DNA of 64,000 bases from Amycolatopsis sp. DSM 110486 (GTDB lineage Bacteria; Actinomycetota; Actinomycetes; Mycobacteriales; Pseudonocardiaceae), in the NCBI RefSeq assembly GCF_019468465.1, contig NZ_CP080519.1, positions 1,317,001 to 1,381,000 on the forward strand, given 5' to 3'. The notes beneath the pieces are model-generated. The model had not been told where the DNA came from and ran no database searches. It was given only the letters and a program-made list of their open reading frames with translations. Positions 25,534-33,392 of this stretch are shown one piece after another. The number at the start of each line of letters is the position of its first letter. Position 1 is the first letter of the stretch. The position numbers and the translations under genes are program-made.

Positions 25534-26687
25534 CGCGCCACGCGAGCAGGGAAGGGCGCGGTGACGACGACCAGCACCACGCTCACTCCGGCGGCGACCA
25601 CGAAGGCCACGGGCGCCGGGATCACGACATCGACCGCCGCGAACAGGTACGGCGCCGCGAAACCGAGGTACGCCAGGCAGTAGAACACCGCCGTCACGCC
25701 GGCGAGATCGGCTGCCTCCGCGACCGCTTCGACGCGGCTGAGCCCACCGACCAGCAGCATGCCGTAAGCCGCGCCCAGGACCACAGCGGCGGGGAGCGTC
25801 AAGAGAGCCCGCCCCAGCTCCGTCGACAGCGCGGCGAGCAGGAACCCCGCCACGGTCAGGCCGAGGCCGCAGGTCAGCACGAGCGGGCTGCGCCGTCGTT
25901 CCAGAGCGCGGGCCACGGGCTGGACGAGCAACCCGCTGCCCAGCGTCAGCCCCGCGATCACACCGCTGCTCGCCACGGGCGCGACCGGCGCGGGCAACAG
26001 CGTCGGCAGGACCGCGAAACTCGTCGTCGCCACGCCGAACACCAGCGGCGCGCTCGGCACGATCCGGCGGAGGAACTCGGGACTGGCCAGTGCGTGCTTG
26101 AGCTCGCGACGCCGTCCTCCGGAAGAAGCCGCGCCCGTCACGGTTTCCGGAACGTTCCACACCAGCACGCCGACCACCACCGTCACCGCGATGTGCACCA
26201 GGTACGGCACCACGGCCGGCGCCGGCAGCCACTGCGCGAGGACCCCGGCGACCAGCGGCCCGCTCCCGAACCCGACCGACAGCGAAATCGCGGCCCGGCG
26301 CGCACCCGCTCCCGGACCGGCGTCCGCGGACAGCTCCTTGATCCACGCGCTGCCCGGCCCGAACGCGGCACCCGAAGCGACTCCCGCGACGAGCCGGCCG
26401 AGCGCCAGCACCCACGTCGATCCGGCGCCGAACAGCAGGATCACCGAAGCCAGTGCCGAAAGCACCAGCACCGGGCGCATCACGCGGCGCCGGCCGAACC
26501 GGTCGGAGAACCTCGCGCCCAGTAGCAGTGCCGGAATCAGCCCCACCACGTACGCGCCGAAGATCGCCGTGACGATCGTCGGCGAGAGGTGCTCCTGGTC
26601 GCGGTAGACGATGAGCAGCGGCGAGAACTGGTTGGCTCCCCAGCCGACCGCGAGCACCGCCGCGCCGACCCTGGCCCACGGGCTCAT
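25530..26687 (-). CDS. MFS transporter, drug-efflux type
   Basis: The 385-residue protein is almost entirely hydrophobic with about 12 membrane helices. It carries the MFS loop motif in LLGARFSDRFGRRRVMRPVLVLS after the second helix and a second-half repeat. Members of this group export drugs or metabolites by proton antiport. It heads a two-gene operon with a CGNR protein and is divergent from another CGNR gene, with an operator-like palindrome in between. That suggests inducible efflux. Confidence 0.88.
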   Translation of the reverse strand: MSPWARVGAAVLAVGWGANQFSPLLIVYRDQEHLSPTIVTAIFGAYVVGLIPALLLGARFSDRFGRRRVMRPVLVLSALASVILLFGAGSTWVLALGRLVAGVASGAAFGPGSAWIKELSADAGPGAGARRAAISLSVGFGSGPLVAGVLAQWLPAPAVVPYLVHIAVTVVVGVLVWNVPETVTGAASSGGRRRELKHALASPEFLRRIVPSAPLVFGVATTSFAVLPTLLPAPVAPVASSGVIAGLTLGSGLLVQPVARALERRRSPLVLTCGLGLTVAGFLLAALSTELGRALLTLPAAVVLGAAYGMLLVGGLSRVEAVAEAADLAGVTAVFYCLAYLGFAAPYLFAAVDVVIPAPVAFVVAAGVSVVLVVVTAPFPARVAR

Positions 26688-26703
26688 GGCTCCTCCAGTC
26701 CGC

Positions 26704-26727
26704 TAGTAACCTCAGTATGAGTTACTA
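26704..26727. promoter_or_regulatory. Palindromic operator in the MFS/CGNR divergent promoter
   Basis: TAGTAAC (26704-26710) and GTTACTA (26721-26727) form a perfect dyad whose inside (TCA-GTA-TGA) is also symmetric. It lies between the MFS start at 26687 and the CGNR start at 26775, the same position as the palindrome at 23296-23326. Confidence 0.6.
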
Positions 26728-26774
26728 ACAGCGCCCTGACCACCCCGCGACGGTGTGACGGATATCGTGGAGCC

Positions 26775-27386
26775 ATGACCGCCGGACCGACCCTCGAGGA
26801 CGTGCAGGCAGCCGGGTTCCCCATGGGCGGCGAGCCGCTCGTGGCCCTCGACCTCGCCGACACCCTCATGACGGCGGTGGACCCCGCCGTCGACCTGATC
26901 GAACCGACGGACGGTTACGAGACCTGGTGGCGGCTGCAGCTGCCCCGGCTGCCCGAGGCGAGCGTCCCCGCCGCGGCGGCGACGCGACGGCTGCGCGCGG
27001 CGATCCGCGACCTGCTGGAGTCGCACCTGGAGACCCGGGCGCCGCAGGCCGTTTCGATCGAAGACCTCAACGCGTTCGCCTCGGCCGTGCCGCGAAGCCC
27101 GCGGCTGGCCTTGGACGCCGAAGGCGCGCTGACCGCGACCACGCGCTGGCACACCGAACACGGCGGCAACGCGGCGCTGGCGGCCATCGCCACCGAGGCG
27201 ATCGACCTCCTGTCTTCCCCGACACAGCTGGAGAAACTGCGCCGCTGCGCGAACCCCGCGTGCTCGATGCTGTTCGTCGCGGAGACCAAGCGGCGGCAGT
27301 GGTGCACGGGCAACATCTGCGGCAACCGGGCGCGGGTGGCGCGCCACTACCGGCGGACGCACGCGCCTTCGCCTTCGCCTTCGTGA
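26775..27386 (+). CDS. CGNR zinc-finger protein, copy 3
   Basis: The 203-residue protein is a clear paralogue of the 23392 gene. Both share the opening AGFPMGGEPLVALDLADTL, the WWRLxLPRLP segment, TRRLRxAIRDLLExHL and the finger RRCANPxCxMLF plus RRQWCxGNxCGNRxRVARHYRRTH. It is divergent from the MFS-CGNR operon and should control that promoter if these proteins are regulators. ATG 26775 gives the conserved N-terminus. Confidence 0.88.
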   Translation: MTAGPTLEDVQAAGFPMGGEPLVALDLADTLMTAVDPAVDLIEPTDGYETWWRLQLPRLPEASVPAAAATRRLRAAIRDLLESHLETRAPQAVSIEDLNAFASAVPRSPRLALDAEGALTATTRWHTEHGGNAALAAIATEAIDLLSSPTQLEKLRRCANPACSMLFVAETKRRQWCTGNICGNRARVARHYRRTHAPSPSPS

Positions 27387-27399
27387 GCACAGTGCCTTC

Positions 27400-27446
27400 C
27401 CAGGACACAGTTTCTTTCCAGGACACAAAAAGTCTTCCAGGACACA
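27400..27446. repeat. Short tandem repeat CCAGGACACA x3
   Basis: CCAGGACACA starts at 27400, 27418 and 27437 (period 18-19 bp), separated by T-rich then A-rich links. It lies just after the CGNR stop and leads directly into a bidirectional terminator. Confidence 0.6.
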
Positions 27447-27484
27447 AAAAAACAGGCCCGGACCAAACGGTCCGGGCCTGTTTT
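27446..27484. terminator. Bidirectional intrinsic terminator
   Basis: CAGGCCCGGACC (27453-27464) pairs perfectly with GGTCCGGGCCTG (27469-27480) around a four-base loop. A seven-A run precedes it and TTTT follows, so it can stop transcription from both convergent sides. Confidence 0.85.
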
Positions 27485-27502
27485 CAGTTGGAGCGGTGGA
27501 AC

Positions 27503-28615
27503 TCAGTGACCGAGCAGCGGCAGGTGGCCGAGCGCGTCGGTCGCGGTGTGCAGGTCGAGGCCGTGGGCCAGGTCCTGCGCGTGGGTCTCGACGCCACCCA
27601 GCGGCGAGCCGGCGTGGGTCGCGTCCGCGACGTCGGCGATCGGCGTGTGCTGGATGCCCGCGGTGTCGGCCTGGCCGACGGTGTCGAGCACGTGGTGCAC
27701 GGTGTCGCCCACGACCGGGGCCTGCGGCGCGGCGGCCGACAGGGTGTGGGTCACGGAGCCGACGGTGCCGGTGACGTTCGGGACGGCCGGCAGAGCCGGG
27801 ACGGCCGGAACACCCGGAACCGCCGGGAGGGCCGGCAGCGCCGGGACGGCGGCCGCGGCCGGGACGACGTGGTCCAGCGTGTGCGACAGGTCGCCCGCGG
27901 CACCGAAGTCGGCGCGCTCGTCGCCGTGGATGCCGACCGGGGTGGAGCCGATGGCGTCGTTGACGTGGCCGAGCAGGCCGGCGCCGGTGACGCGGACGTC
28001 CTCGACGAGACCGGACACCGGGCCGCCGACGAGCGGGACGTCGTTCAGCGCGGCCACGGCGGCCTTCGGCATGAGGGCGTCGCCCAGGTGGTTGGTGACC
28101 GCGTCGACCGCGGAGCCCACGAGCTTGCCGTCGAAGACGTGCTCGCCCACCGCGTCCACGGTGTGCTCGAGGTCGATCGCACCGGCGGCCACGACCGGGC
28201 CGGCGATCGGGACACCGTTGACCGCACCGGCCACGTGGTCCACGACGTTCGAGACGGTGCCGAGGGTGGAGTGGGTGAGGGTGTTGAGGCCGGTCTGGTC
28301 CGCGAAGTCGCTGACGGTCTCGAACACGCCGCTCAGGTTCGGCAGGCCGCTGGCCAGGCCGGTCACGTTCGGCAGGTCGGCGCGCTCGCCGGCCGCGTGC
28401 GAGAGCACGTTGCCGAAGACCGGCAGGCTCGGGGCGGCGGCCAGCGGGGCCGTGTCGGCCAGCAGCGGCATGATGTCCTGCACATCGGCCGGCGAAACGT
28501 CGGCCAGACCAGCAGTGTCGAGCAGGCCCTGCGGGTTGGCGGCGTAGGCGGCCGCGGCCTGCGGGTCGCTCAGCAGGGTCATGGCGAATTCGTGCAGGTT
28601 CTGCACCGCGTCCAT
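27503..28615 (-). CDS. IniB N-terminal domain-containing repetitive protein
   Basis: The 370-residue protein begins with an IniB-type domain: NLHEFAMTLLSDPQAAAAYAANPQ, GLLDTAGLADVSPADVQDIMPLL. A long Ala/Val/Gly/His-rich low-complexity region with helical repeats follows, and a Pro run (VPALPALPAVPGVPAVPALP) near residue 265. There is no signal peptide. In mycobacteria IniB belongs to an envelope-stress-induced operon with dynamin-like IniA/IniC; no such partner is next to this gene. ATG 28615 has AGGAG upstream. The role is unknown, possibly a structural or envelope-associated protein. Confidence 0.75.
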   Translation of the reverse strand: MDAVQNLHEFAMTLLSDPQAAAAYAANPQGLLDTAGLADVSPADVQDIMPLLADTAPLAAAPSLPVFGNVLSHAAGERADLPNVTGLASGLPNLSGVFETVSDFADQTGLNTLTHSTLGTVSNVVDHVAGAVNGVPIAGPVVAAGAIDLEHTVDAVGEHVFDGKLVGSAVDAVTNHLGDALMPKAAVAALNDVPLVGGPVSGLVEDVRVTGAGLLGHVNDAIGSTPVGIHGDERADFGAAGDLSHTLDHVVPAAAAVPALPALPAVPGVPAVPALPAVPNVTGTVGSVTHTLSAAAPQAPVVGDTVHHVLDTVGQADTAGIQHTPIADVADATHAGSPLGGVETHAQDLAHGLDLHTATDALGHLPLLGH

Positions 28616-28953
28616 AGTTTGTTGTCTCCTGTGCACTGATTGATTCGGCCGTCGTGGGCATGCCGCGAAGTCGAAGGGGTTCGGGACGAAGATAGGGCGC
28701 GGCCGTTCGGCGGCCATCGGGGGCCTCCCCGGGGGTTCGACGCATCGGCGTTAGGGATTTCGGGCCCCGCCCCATTAGGGGGACTAGGGAAATTCGCCAC
28801 TGCGCGGCGATTAGCCGTGGTCAGCGAGGTGCGGCCGATTTCGCCCGCTTCGCCTGTGGGGCGGGGATCCTGGCCGCTCGTTCGGAGACACGCGGTACTC
28901 CTCGGAGTGATCGTCGGAGAAACCACCCGTTGGTGTGACAACCAGGCCCGATT
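28616..28953. other. 338-bp intergenic region with YTAGGG repeats
   Basis: This is the leader/promoter region of the IniB-like gene. TTAGGG occurs at 28751 and 28775 and CTAGGG at 28784 (CCCTAA/CCCTAG on the transcribed strand). GC-rich runs around 28720-28740 can fold. I see no coding region here. Confidence 0.4.
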
Positions 28954-29766
28954 TCACGGCCGCCAGACATCGACGACGAACTCACGCATCTGCTCACGGA
29001 ACTTTCCGGATGGACTCGCGGCGGTGAGAAGGCTCCGCAATTCGGACTCGAAAGCGCCCACGCGATCGCCGAAGAGGTGCGGTGCGGAACTCGACAACGA
29101 GAACACCGTGGCGACGACGTCGTCGATATCCCGGACGACGGCGGAGCCGGGTACCTCGATCCGCTGGGGGCCGGTGAATCCGGCGCCGCGGTAGATCGCC
29201 GTCTCCCCTCCGGCCGTGCCTTCGGGGAGGACACCGCGGCCCGCGCGTCGGGTTTCGCCGAGGTATTCGCGCACGAGCTCGGTGATCCGCTCGTGGGGTG
29301 GCGCCGATTCGGTCGTGGTGCCGCGGTGGGTGGTGGCGTGCACGTGGAGGCAGGCGCCGCCGGGCTCGAGCATTCCGCGCACCGCCGCGGCGACGCGGGG
29401 GCGGTCGAGCCAGTGGAAGGACTGGGCGAACGTGACGAGCCGGAACGCGCCGAGTCCGGCCGGCAGGTCCTCGGCCCTTTCGTGGGCCCAGCGGGTGGTG
29501 GTGATTCCTTTCGCGGCGGCCAGCCGGGAGGCTTCGGCGAGCATGTCGGGGTCGGCGTCGAGGCCGACGGCTGCTTCGAAGCGAGTGGCGAGCAGCAGCG
29601 TCAAGGAGCCCGGGCCGCAACCGACATCGAGGAAGCGGCCGGAACCGTCGAGCCGCAATGCGTTGGCGAGCGCGTCGGCGAGCTCCGGCGGATACGCGAC
29701 GCGGCCTCTCGCGTAGTAAGCCGCGCTGCCCGAGTACAGCGATTCGTCCCACTCCCAGCCCGCCAT
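28954..29766 (-). CDS. Class I SAM-dependent methyltransferase
   Basis: The 270-residue protein has the SAM-binding glycine loop FLDVGCGPGSLTLLLA (motif I), AVGLDADPDMLAEA (motif II), FAQSFHWLD (motif IV) and MLEPGGACLHV. This is the order of small-molecule methyltransferases of the methyltransf_11/25 type, and the FHW segment is shared with UbiE/TAM-like enzymes. ATG 29766 starts MAGWEWDESLY. The substrate is unknown, and neighbours give no hint. Confidence 0.88.
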   Translation of the reverse strand: MAGWEWDESLYSGSAAYYARGRVAYPPELADALANALRLDGSGRFLDVGCGPGSLTLLLATRFEAAVGLDADPDMLAEASRLAAAKGITTTRWAHERAEDLPAGLGAFRLVTFAQSFHWLDRPRVAAAVRGMLEPGGACLHVHATTHRGTTTESAPPHERITELVREYLGETRRAGRGVLPEGTAGGETAIYRGAGFTGPQRIEVPGSAVVRDIDDVVATVFSLSSSAPHLFGDRVGAFESELRSLLTAASPSGKFREQMREFVVDVWRP

Positions 29767-29789
29767 GGCCGTGAGCCTAGAGACGGGGA

Positions 29790-30395
29790 TCAGTGCTGCA
29801 CCGGGAAATACGTGAGCACCTCGCCCGTCGCCGGGTCGTGGTAGCCGGCGATCTCCAGGTCGGCGAAGGTGCCGGACCAGGCGCCCGTGGCGGGGTCGCG
29901 CAGGACGTCGGGCGAGGACCACGCGGCGGTGCCGGCCGCGGACACGGCCTCGGGCGTCCAGTCCGGCGGGAAGTAGGTGTGGTCGACGAAGGAGAAGCGG
30001 CCGTTCTTCAGGTTGCGGTACTCGGAGGCCCTGCGCGTGATCCCCGTTTCGGCCGGGGTCACGCCGGACGCGAGCAGGAAGCGGTGCAGGGACTCGAGTG
30101 CGGCGAAGAACACCTGCTGCGGCACGACGGCGCGTGGCCAGGTGCCGTAGAGGCTTTCGAGCACCACGCTGTCGCCGGTGAACGCGACGGAAGTGCCGTT
30201 GCCGAGCCAGGCCTTGGCTTCGCGCTGGGCTCGGCGGAGCAGGCCGGCGAGCTGCCCGACGGTATGGGCGTCGGCTTGCGCGTCGGTGTAGAGGAAGGCG
30301 GCCAACGGCAGCTGGTCGGCCGGCGCCGAGATGCGCAGCCGGCGGGACTCGTCGAAGGCGAAGGCGAACGAATCACCCGTGCCGAACAAAACCAT
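29790..30395 (-). CDS. Protein of unknown function, EndoU-like C-terminus
   Basis: The 201-residue protein lacks a signal peptide. The N-terminal ~110 residues (FGTGDSFAFAFDESRRLRIS, QREAKAWLGNGTSVAFTGDS) match no family I know. The C-terminal part has the pattern DHTYFPPDWTPEAV, then DPATGAWSGTFADLEIAGYHDPATGEVLTYFP. This resembles the ending of bacterial EndoU/BECR-fold ribonucleases (FP-W-x-V ... DP-G ... T-FP), but catalytic histidines cannot be assigned. No immunity-like gene is next to it. Function is not established. Confidence 0.55.
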   Translation of the reverse strand: MVLFGTGDSFAFAFDESRRLRISAPADQLPLAAFLYTDAQADAHTVGQLAGLLRRAQREAKAWLGNGTSVAFTGDSVVLESLYGTWPRAVVPQQVFFAALESLHRFLLASGVTPAETGITRRASEYRNLKNGRFSFVDHTYFPPDWTPEAVSAAGTAAWSSPDVLRDPATGAWSGTFADLEIAGYHDPATGEVLTYFPVQH

Positions 30396-30510
30396 CGTGG
30401 AGCGGCTTTCTGACTGGACCGATCGGCCGGGCGGGTGATCTTTGTGCCACGGTATCACCCGCACTGACCTGCGAAGACTTCTGTGACACGGATCGTGGCA
30501 CCGGCCAGGT

Positions 30511-31092
30511 TCAGCCGAGAGACCCAGCCCACGCCACGAACCATTCACGGGGCCGCAACCCGCTGAAGCTCCGGCCGCCGGCCACCCAGGCGGGAGTGCC
30601 CTCGACTCCGTTCTCGTACGCGAGGATCGCCGAGCGGCCCACGGCTCGGTCCGCTTCGCCCGATTCCCAGGCGGCGCGGACGATCTCGGGGTCGCCGCCG
30701 GCTTGTTCGGTCAGCTTGAGCAGCAGGTCGCGCGATTCGAGGTCCTGGCCTTCGCCGAAGTACGCGTTGAACACGGATGTGGCGAAGCGGTCGGCGACTT
30801 CGGGATCGTCGAGCGTGGTGTACGCGCCCAGCGCCGGCAGCGAGTAGGCGATCCGGTCCGTCCACTCGAGGGGCAGGCCCGCGGCTTCGGCCTCGCGGGC
30901 GAGGAACTCGTAGGTCGGGCCCACGCGAGGGCCGGCCAGGCTGCCGCCGGGGCCGATCTCGGGGTGGATCTGAAGCGGGTGTTCGTTTACCACCACGCCG
31001 TGTTCGCGCAGCACCCGGTTGCGGTCCTGAGCGATGTAGCAGAAGGGGCAGAGGAAATCGAACCAGTGCTCCACGGTCGGGGTCGTGGACAT
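30511..31092 (-). CDS. DsbA-family oxidoreductase (FrnE-like)
   Basis: The 193-residue thioredoxin-fold protein has VEHWFDFLCPFCYIAQDR near the N-terminus, with the CPFC redox motif. It also has the helical insert (AAGLPLEW, FATSVFNAYFGEGQDL) and GVEGTPAWVAGG, where the cis-Pro after Thr contacts the active site. This is the FrnE/2-hydroxychromene-2-carboxylate-isomerase-like branch of DsbA, acting on thiols or aromatic intermediates in the cytoplasm. The predicted 29-bp operator shared with the nitroaromatic genes lies 20 bp upstream of its ATG at 31092. AAGGAG precedes the start. Confidence 0.88.
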   Translation of the reverse strand: MSTTPTVEHWFDFLCPFCYIAQDRNRVLREHGVVVNEHPLQIHPEIGPGGSLAGPRVGPTYEFLAREAEAAGLPLEWTDRIAYSLPALGAYTTLDDPEVADRFATSVFNAYFGEGQDLESRDLLLKLTEQAGGDPEIVRAAWESGEADRAVGRSAILAYENGVEGTPAWVAGGRSFSGLRPREWFVAWAGSLG

Positions 31093-31111
31093 CGCGGGCT
31101 CCTTCACGTTG

Positions 31112-31140
31112 TTTCGATACGTTCATGATCTGTAACGAAA
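31112..31140. promoter_or_regulatory. 29-bp dyad, site 1 of 4 (before the DsbA-family gene)
   Basis: TTTCGATACG-N9-TGTAACGAAA lies 20 bp upstream of the DsbA-family start. It has the same arms and spacing as the sites at 33287, 34076 and 42830. The left half is the weaker one, and no TTGACT lies in the spacer here. Confidence 0.5.
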
Positions 31141-31201
31141 CGACCGGGCTCCTTAGTCCCGGGTGGTCACGGGTGCCGCAGCCGGCACTCGCGTGCGTTT
31201 G

Positions 31202-31987
31202 TCAGGCCAGAACGGCGCGCAGCCACGCCGCCGTGGTCGCGAGGTTCACGGGGCCGTCGAACGCGGCATCCTCGTGCCCGGCCCCGCCGAGCAGCACGAA
31301 ACTGCTCCTCGCCCCGGCCCGCACGAGCGCGTCGTGCAGCGCCCGGCCCTCCCCCGGCGGCACGATCCGGTCGCGGTCGCCGTGCGCGATCAGGAACGGT
31401 GGCGCCGCCGCCGAAACCCGCGCCAGCAGCGAATGCCCCGCCGGGTCGGCTCCGCCGAGGAAGTCGGCCTCGAAGTGGAACGGCAGCAGCTTCGCCTCCA
31501 GCTCACTGCGCGCCGCCGTGGCCGCCAGGTCGGCTTGTCCGAACCAGTGCACCACGGCCTGCACGGCACTCGACTCGTCGACGTTGCCGCCGACCGTCCC
31601 CTCCAGCTCCTCATCATTCGGCGACAACGCCAGCAGCGAACCCAGATACGCGCCGGCGGACGCGCCCCAGACCCCGAGCCGCCCGGTCTCGAGGCCGAGG
31701 CGCGCGCCGTTCGCCCGCAGCCAGCGCACGGCGCCCTTGACGTCGTGCACCTGCTGCGGGAACACCGCCCCTGGTGCCAGGTGGTAATCGACGGACACCA
31801 CGGTCACACCGTGCTCCGCCAAGGGTGCCTGCCGGCGTGCGGCCTCGCCGCGCCGGTCGCCGCGGGTCCACCCACCGCCGTGCAGGTAGAGCACGACGGG
31901 CGCCCCCGTGGTGGGAGCGTGGTGGATATCCACCATCAGCCGGGTGCCGCCGACCGTCGCGTAGACGAGATCGCGGTCGACCGTCAC
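31202..31987 (-). CDS. Alpha/beta hydrolase (HGGG esterase family)
   Basis: The 261-residue protein has the oxyanion motif YLHGGGW, the nucleophile elbow GASAGAYLG, HGDRDRIVPP with the acid, and GAGHED with the catalytic His. This is the BD-FAE/HSL-type esterase pattern acting on small esters. GTG 31987 overlaps the nitroreductase stop by GTGA, so it is the last gene of an operon with the nitroreductase and the hydroxylaminobenzoate-lyase-like gene. It may release an aromatic acid from an ester; this is inference from context. Confidence 0.85.
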   Translation of the reverse strand: MTVDRDLVYATVGGTRLMVDIHHAPTTGAPVVLYLHGGGWTRGDRRGEAARRQAPLAEHGVTVVSVDYHLAPGAVFPQQVHDVKGAVRWLRANGARLGLETGRLGVWGASAGAYLGSLLALSPNDEELEGTVGGNVDESSAVQAVVHWFGQADLAATAARSELEAKLLPFHFEADFLGGADPAGHSLLARVSAAAPPFLIAHGDRDRIVPPGEGRALHDALVRAGARSSFVLLGGAGHEDAAFDGPVNLATTAAWLRAVLA

Positions 31988-32703
31988 GCCGGTTCCACCT
32001 GGCGGGTCACGGCGGCGGACTCGTAGAAGGTGACGAAGGATTCCACCGGCTCCCGCGTTGTGCGATATCCACCAAGGCGGTGGTCGTCGTCGGCATACCC
32101 GAGCGCGATTCCGCACACCACTAGGTGGTCGTCCGGAATGACGAGGTGGCGGCGCAACACCGGGTGGTAATCGATGAACGAAGCCTGTGCGCAAGTGTGC
32201 AGCCCGGCTCCGCGCGCGGACAACATCAGTCCCTGGAGGAACAGACCGGCGTCCACCAGCGCACCCTGCAGTGGTGCCCGGCTCACCGTGAGCACCAGCC
32301 CCACCGGTGCGCCGAAGAAGTCGTAGTTGCGCCGGTGGTGGTCGCTGCGGCCGGCGGTGTCGCCGGCCGCGATGCCGAGCGTTTCGGAATACAGGCCTTC
32401 ACCGAAGCGACGGCGGCGCGAGCGGAACGGCTCGGGCCACGAGTCCGCCGCCGGCTGGTAGGCGAACTCGCCGACGGCGCGGCGGCCCTCGTCGTAAGCG
32501 CACAGCAGGTCGGCCGTCAACGCGCGCTTGGCAGCGCCCGTGAGCACGTGGACCTGCCACGGCTGGCTGTTGGAATTGCTGGCCGACGACGATGCCAGCG
32601 CGAGCAGCCGTTCGACCTCCGCGCGCGGCACGGGCGTCGGCAGGAACGCCCGGCAACTGCGCCGCGTCGCCATCGCTTCCTCGATCGTGGACGCCGGGTT
32701 CAT
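31984..32703 (-). CDS. Nitroreductase family protein
   Basis: The 239-residue FMN-dependent nitroreductase has MATRRSCRAFLPTPVPRAEVERLLALA and SNSQPWQVHVL at the N-terminal FMN site, GLFLQGLMLSARGAGLHTCAQASF, and VVCGIALGYADDDHRLGGYRT at the end. With NAD(P)H it should reduce a nitroaromatic to the hydroxylamine. It follows the 4-hydroxylaminobenzoate-lyase-like gene by 19 bp, which matches the known partnership of p-nitrobenzoate reductase with that lyase (PnbA/PnbB). No other redox partner is needed. Confidence 0.85.
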   Translation of the reverse strand: MNPASTIEEAMATRRSCRAFLPTPVPRAEVERLLALASSSASNSNSQPWQVHVLTGAAKRALTADLLCAYDEGRRAVGEFAYQPAADSWPEPFRSRRRRFGEGLYSETLGIAAGDTAGRSDHHRRNYDFFGAPVGLVLTVSRAPLQGALVDAGLFLQGLMLSARGAGLHTCAQASFIDYHPVLRRHLVIPDDHLVVCGIALGYADDDHRLGGYRTTREPVESFVTFYESAAVTRQVEPA

Positions 32704-32722
32704 GGCGCTGGGCTCCCCGGGT

Positions 32723-33232
32723 TCAGGCCGCGGGCGGCTGGATGTCGTAGGAGATCCGGCCGGCGGGCAGGTAGAACAACGCGATCAGCGCGCCGTCCTT
32801 GACCTCCGGGTAGTGGTGGCTGCCGGGGCCGGGCGCGGTCCAGCCGGGGCCGCTCCAGCCGTTCGGGCCCATCAGCTTCGCGCCGGGGTCGAGCGGCACC
32901 ACGAGGTTGAGCTCGCCGTACGGGTGCTGGTGGTACTGCCCGCGGAACGGCTCGACGCTGTCCATGTACACGGCCGTGATGCTGAAGTAGTTGAGCACAT
33001 CCTGCGGGTCGGCGATGCGGCTGCGGCGGTACTTCTTGCCCTCGACCTCGATGTTGGCGGCCCAGCCGGCCTCGACGCCCTCGGTGATCATGCGCGCCAG
33101 GTCCTGGTAGAGCTCACTGTCCGGCCCGTAGCGGGTGTTGAGCCAGGACTCGAGCTCCCCGCCCGCGGTGCGGTTCTTCACCTCGTTGAGGAACGGGATA
33201 CTGCGGTCGATCAGCTCCTGGGGCGTGGTCAT
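32723..33232 (-). CDS. 4-hydroxylaminobenzoate lyase-like protein (DUF4863)
   Basis: The 169-residue protein has the DUF4863 pattern: ELYQDLARMITEGVEAGWAANIEVEGKKYRRSRI, DVLNYFSITAVYMDSVEPFRGQYHQHPYGELNLVVPLDPGA, PGSHHYPEVKDGALIALFYLPAGRISYD. The His-rich cupin-like core (QYHQHPYGE, SHHYPE) could bind metal. The family includes PnbB, which converts 4-hydroxylaminobenzoate to protocatechuate and ammonia. I place it there from memory of the family plus the adjacent nitroreductase. It heads the operon and has a promoter overlapping the 29-bp dyad: -35 TTGACT, 17 bp, TACGGT on the minus strand. Confidence 0.65.
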   Translation of the reverse strand: MTTPQELIDRSIPFLNEVKNRTAGGELESWLNTRYGPDSELYQDLARMITEGVEAGWAANIEVEGKKYRRSRIADPQDVLNYFSITAVYMDSVEPFRGQYHQHPYGELNLVVPLDPGAKLMGPNGWSGPGWTAPGPGSHHYPEVKDGALIALFYLPAGRISYDIQPPAA

Positions 33233-33272
33233 CGTCGACTCCGTTCGGTCCGCTGTGGTTCGGCGTTCCCAA

Positions 33273-33315
33273 ACCGTACGTCCACATTTAGTTACAGTCA
33301 AGTACTGTAACTAAA
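33273..33315 (-). promoter_or_regulatory. Promoter and 29-bp dyad, site 2 of 4 (lyase-like operon/TetR)
   Basis: The best copy of the dyad is TTTAGTTACA-N9-TGTAACTAAA at 33287-33315, with perfect symmetry over 12 bp per arm (spacer 5). On the minus strand the -35 TTGACT (33301-33296) lies in its centre, and TACGGT (33278-33273) follows after 17 bp. Binding here would block the lyase-like operon and also sit in the promoter region of the divergent TetR. Confidence 0.75.
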
Positions 33316-33392
33316 CTTGCCGCATAACAACACCTTCGTGTAACGGATCGGATATGCTTCGCAGATCGGTTTTTTCTCGGCGAGGTGGAGCC

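Noticed and set aside
23392..27386. Composite mobile element bounded by the two similar CGNR genes
   Set aside because: The paralogues are diverged along their length, and there is no transposase, terminal repeat or target duplication; gene duplication explains them.
27503..28615. PE/PPE or collagen-like protein
   Set aside because: The repeats are Ala/Val/His-rich rather than PE/PPE or Gly-X-Y, and the N-terminus fits the IniB domain better.
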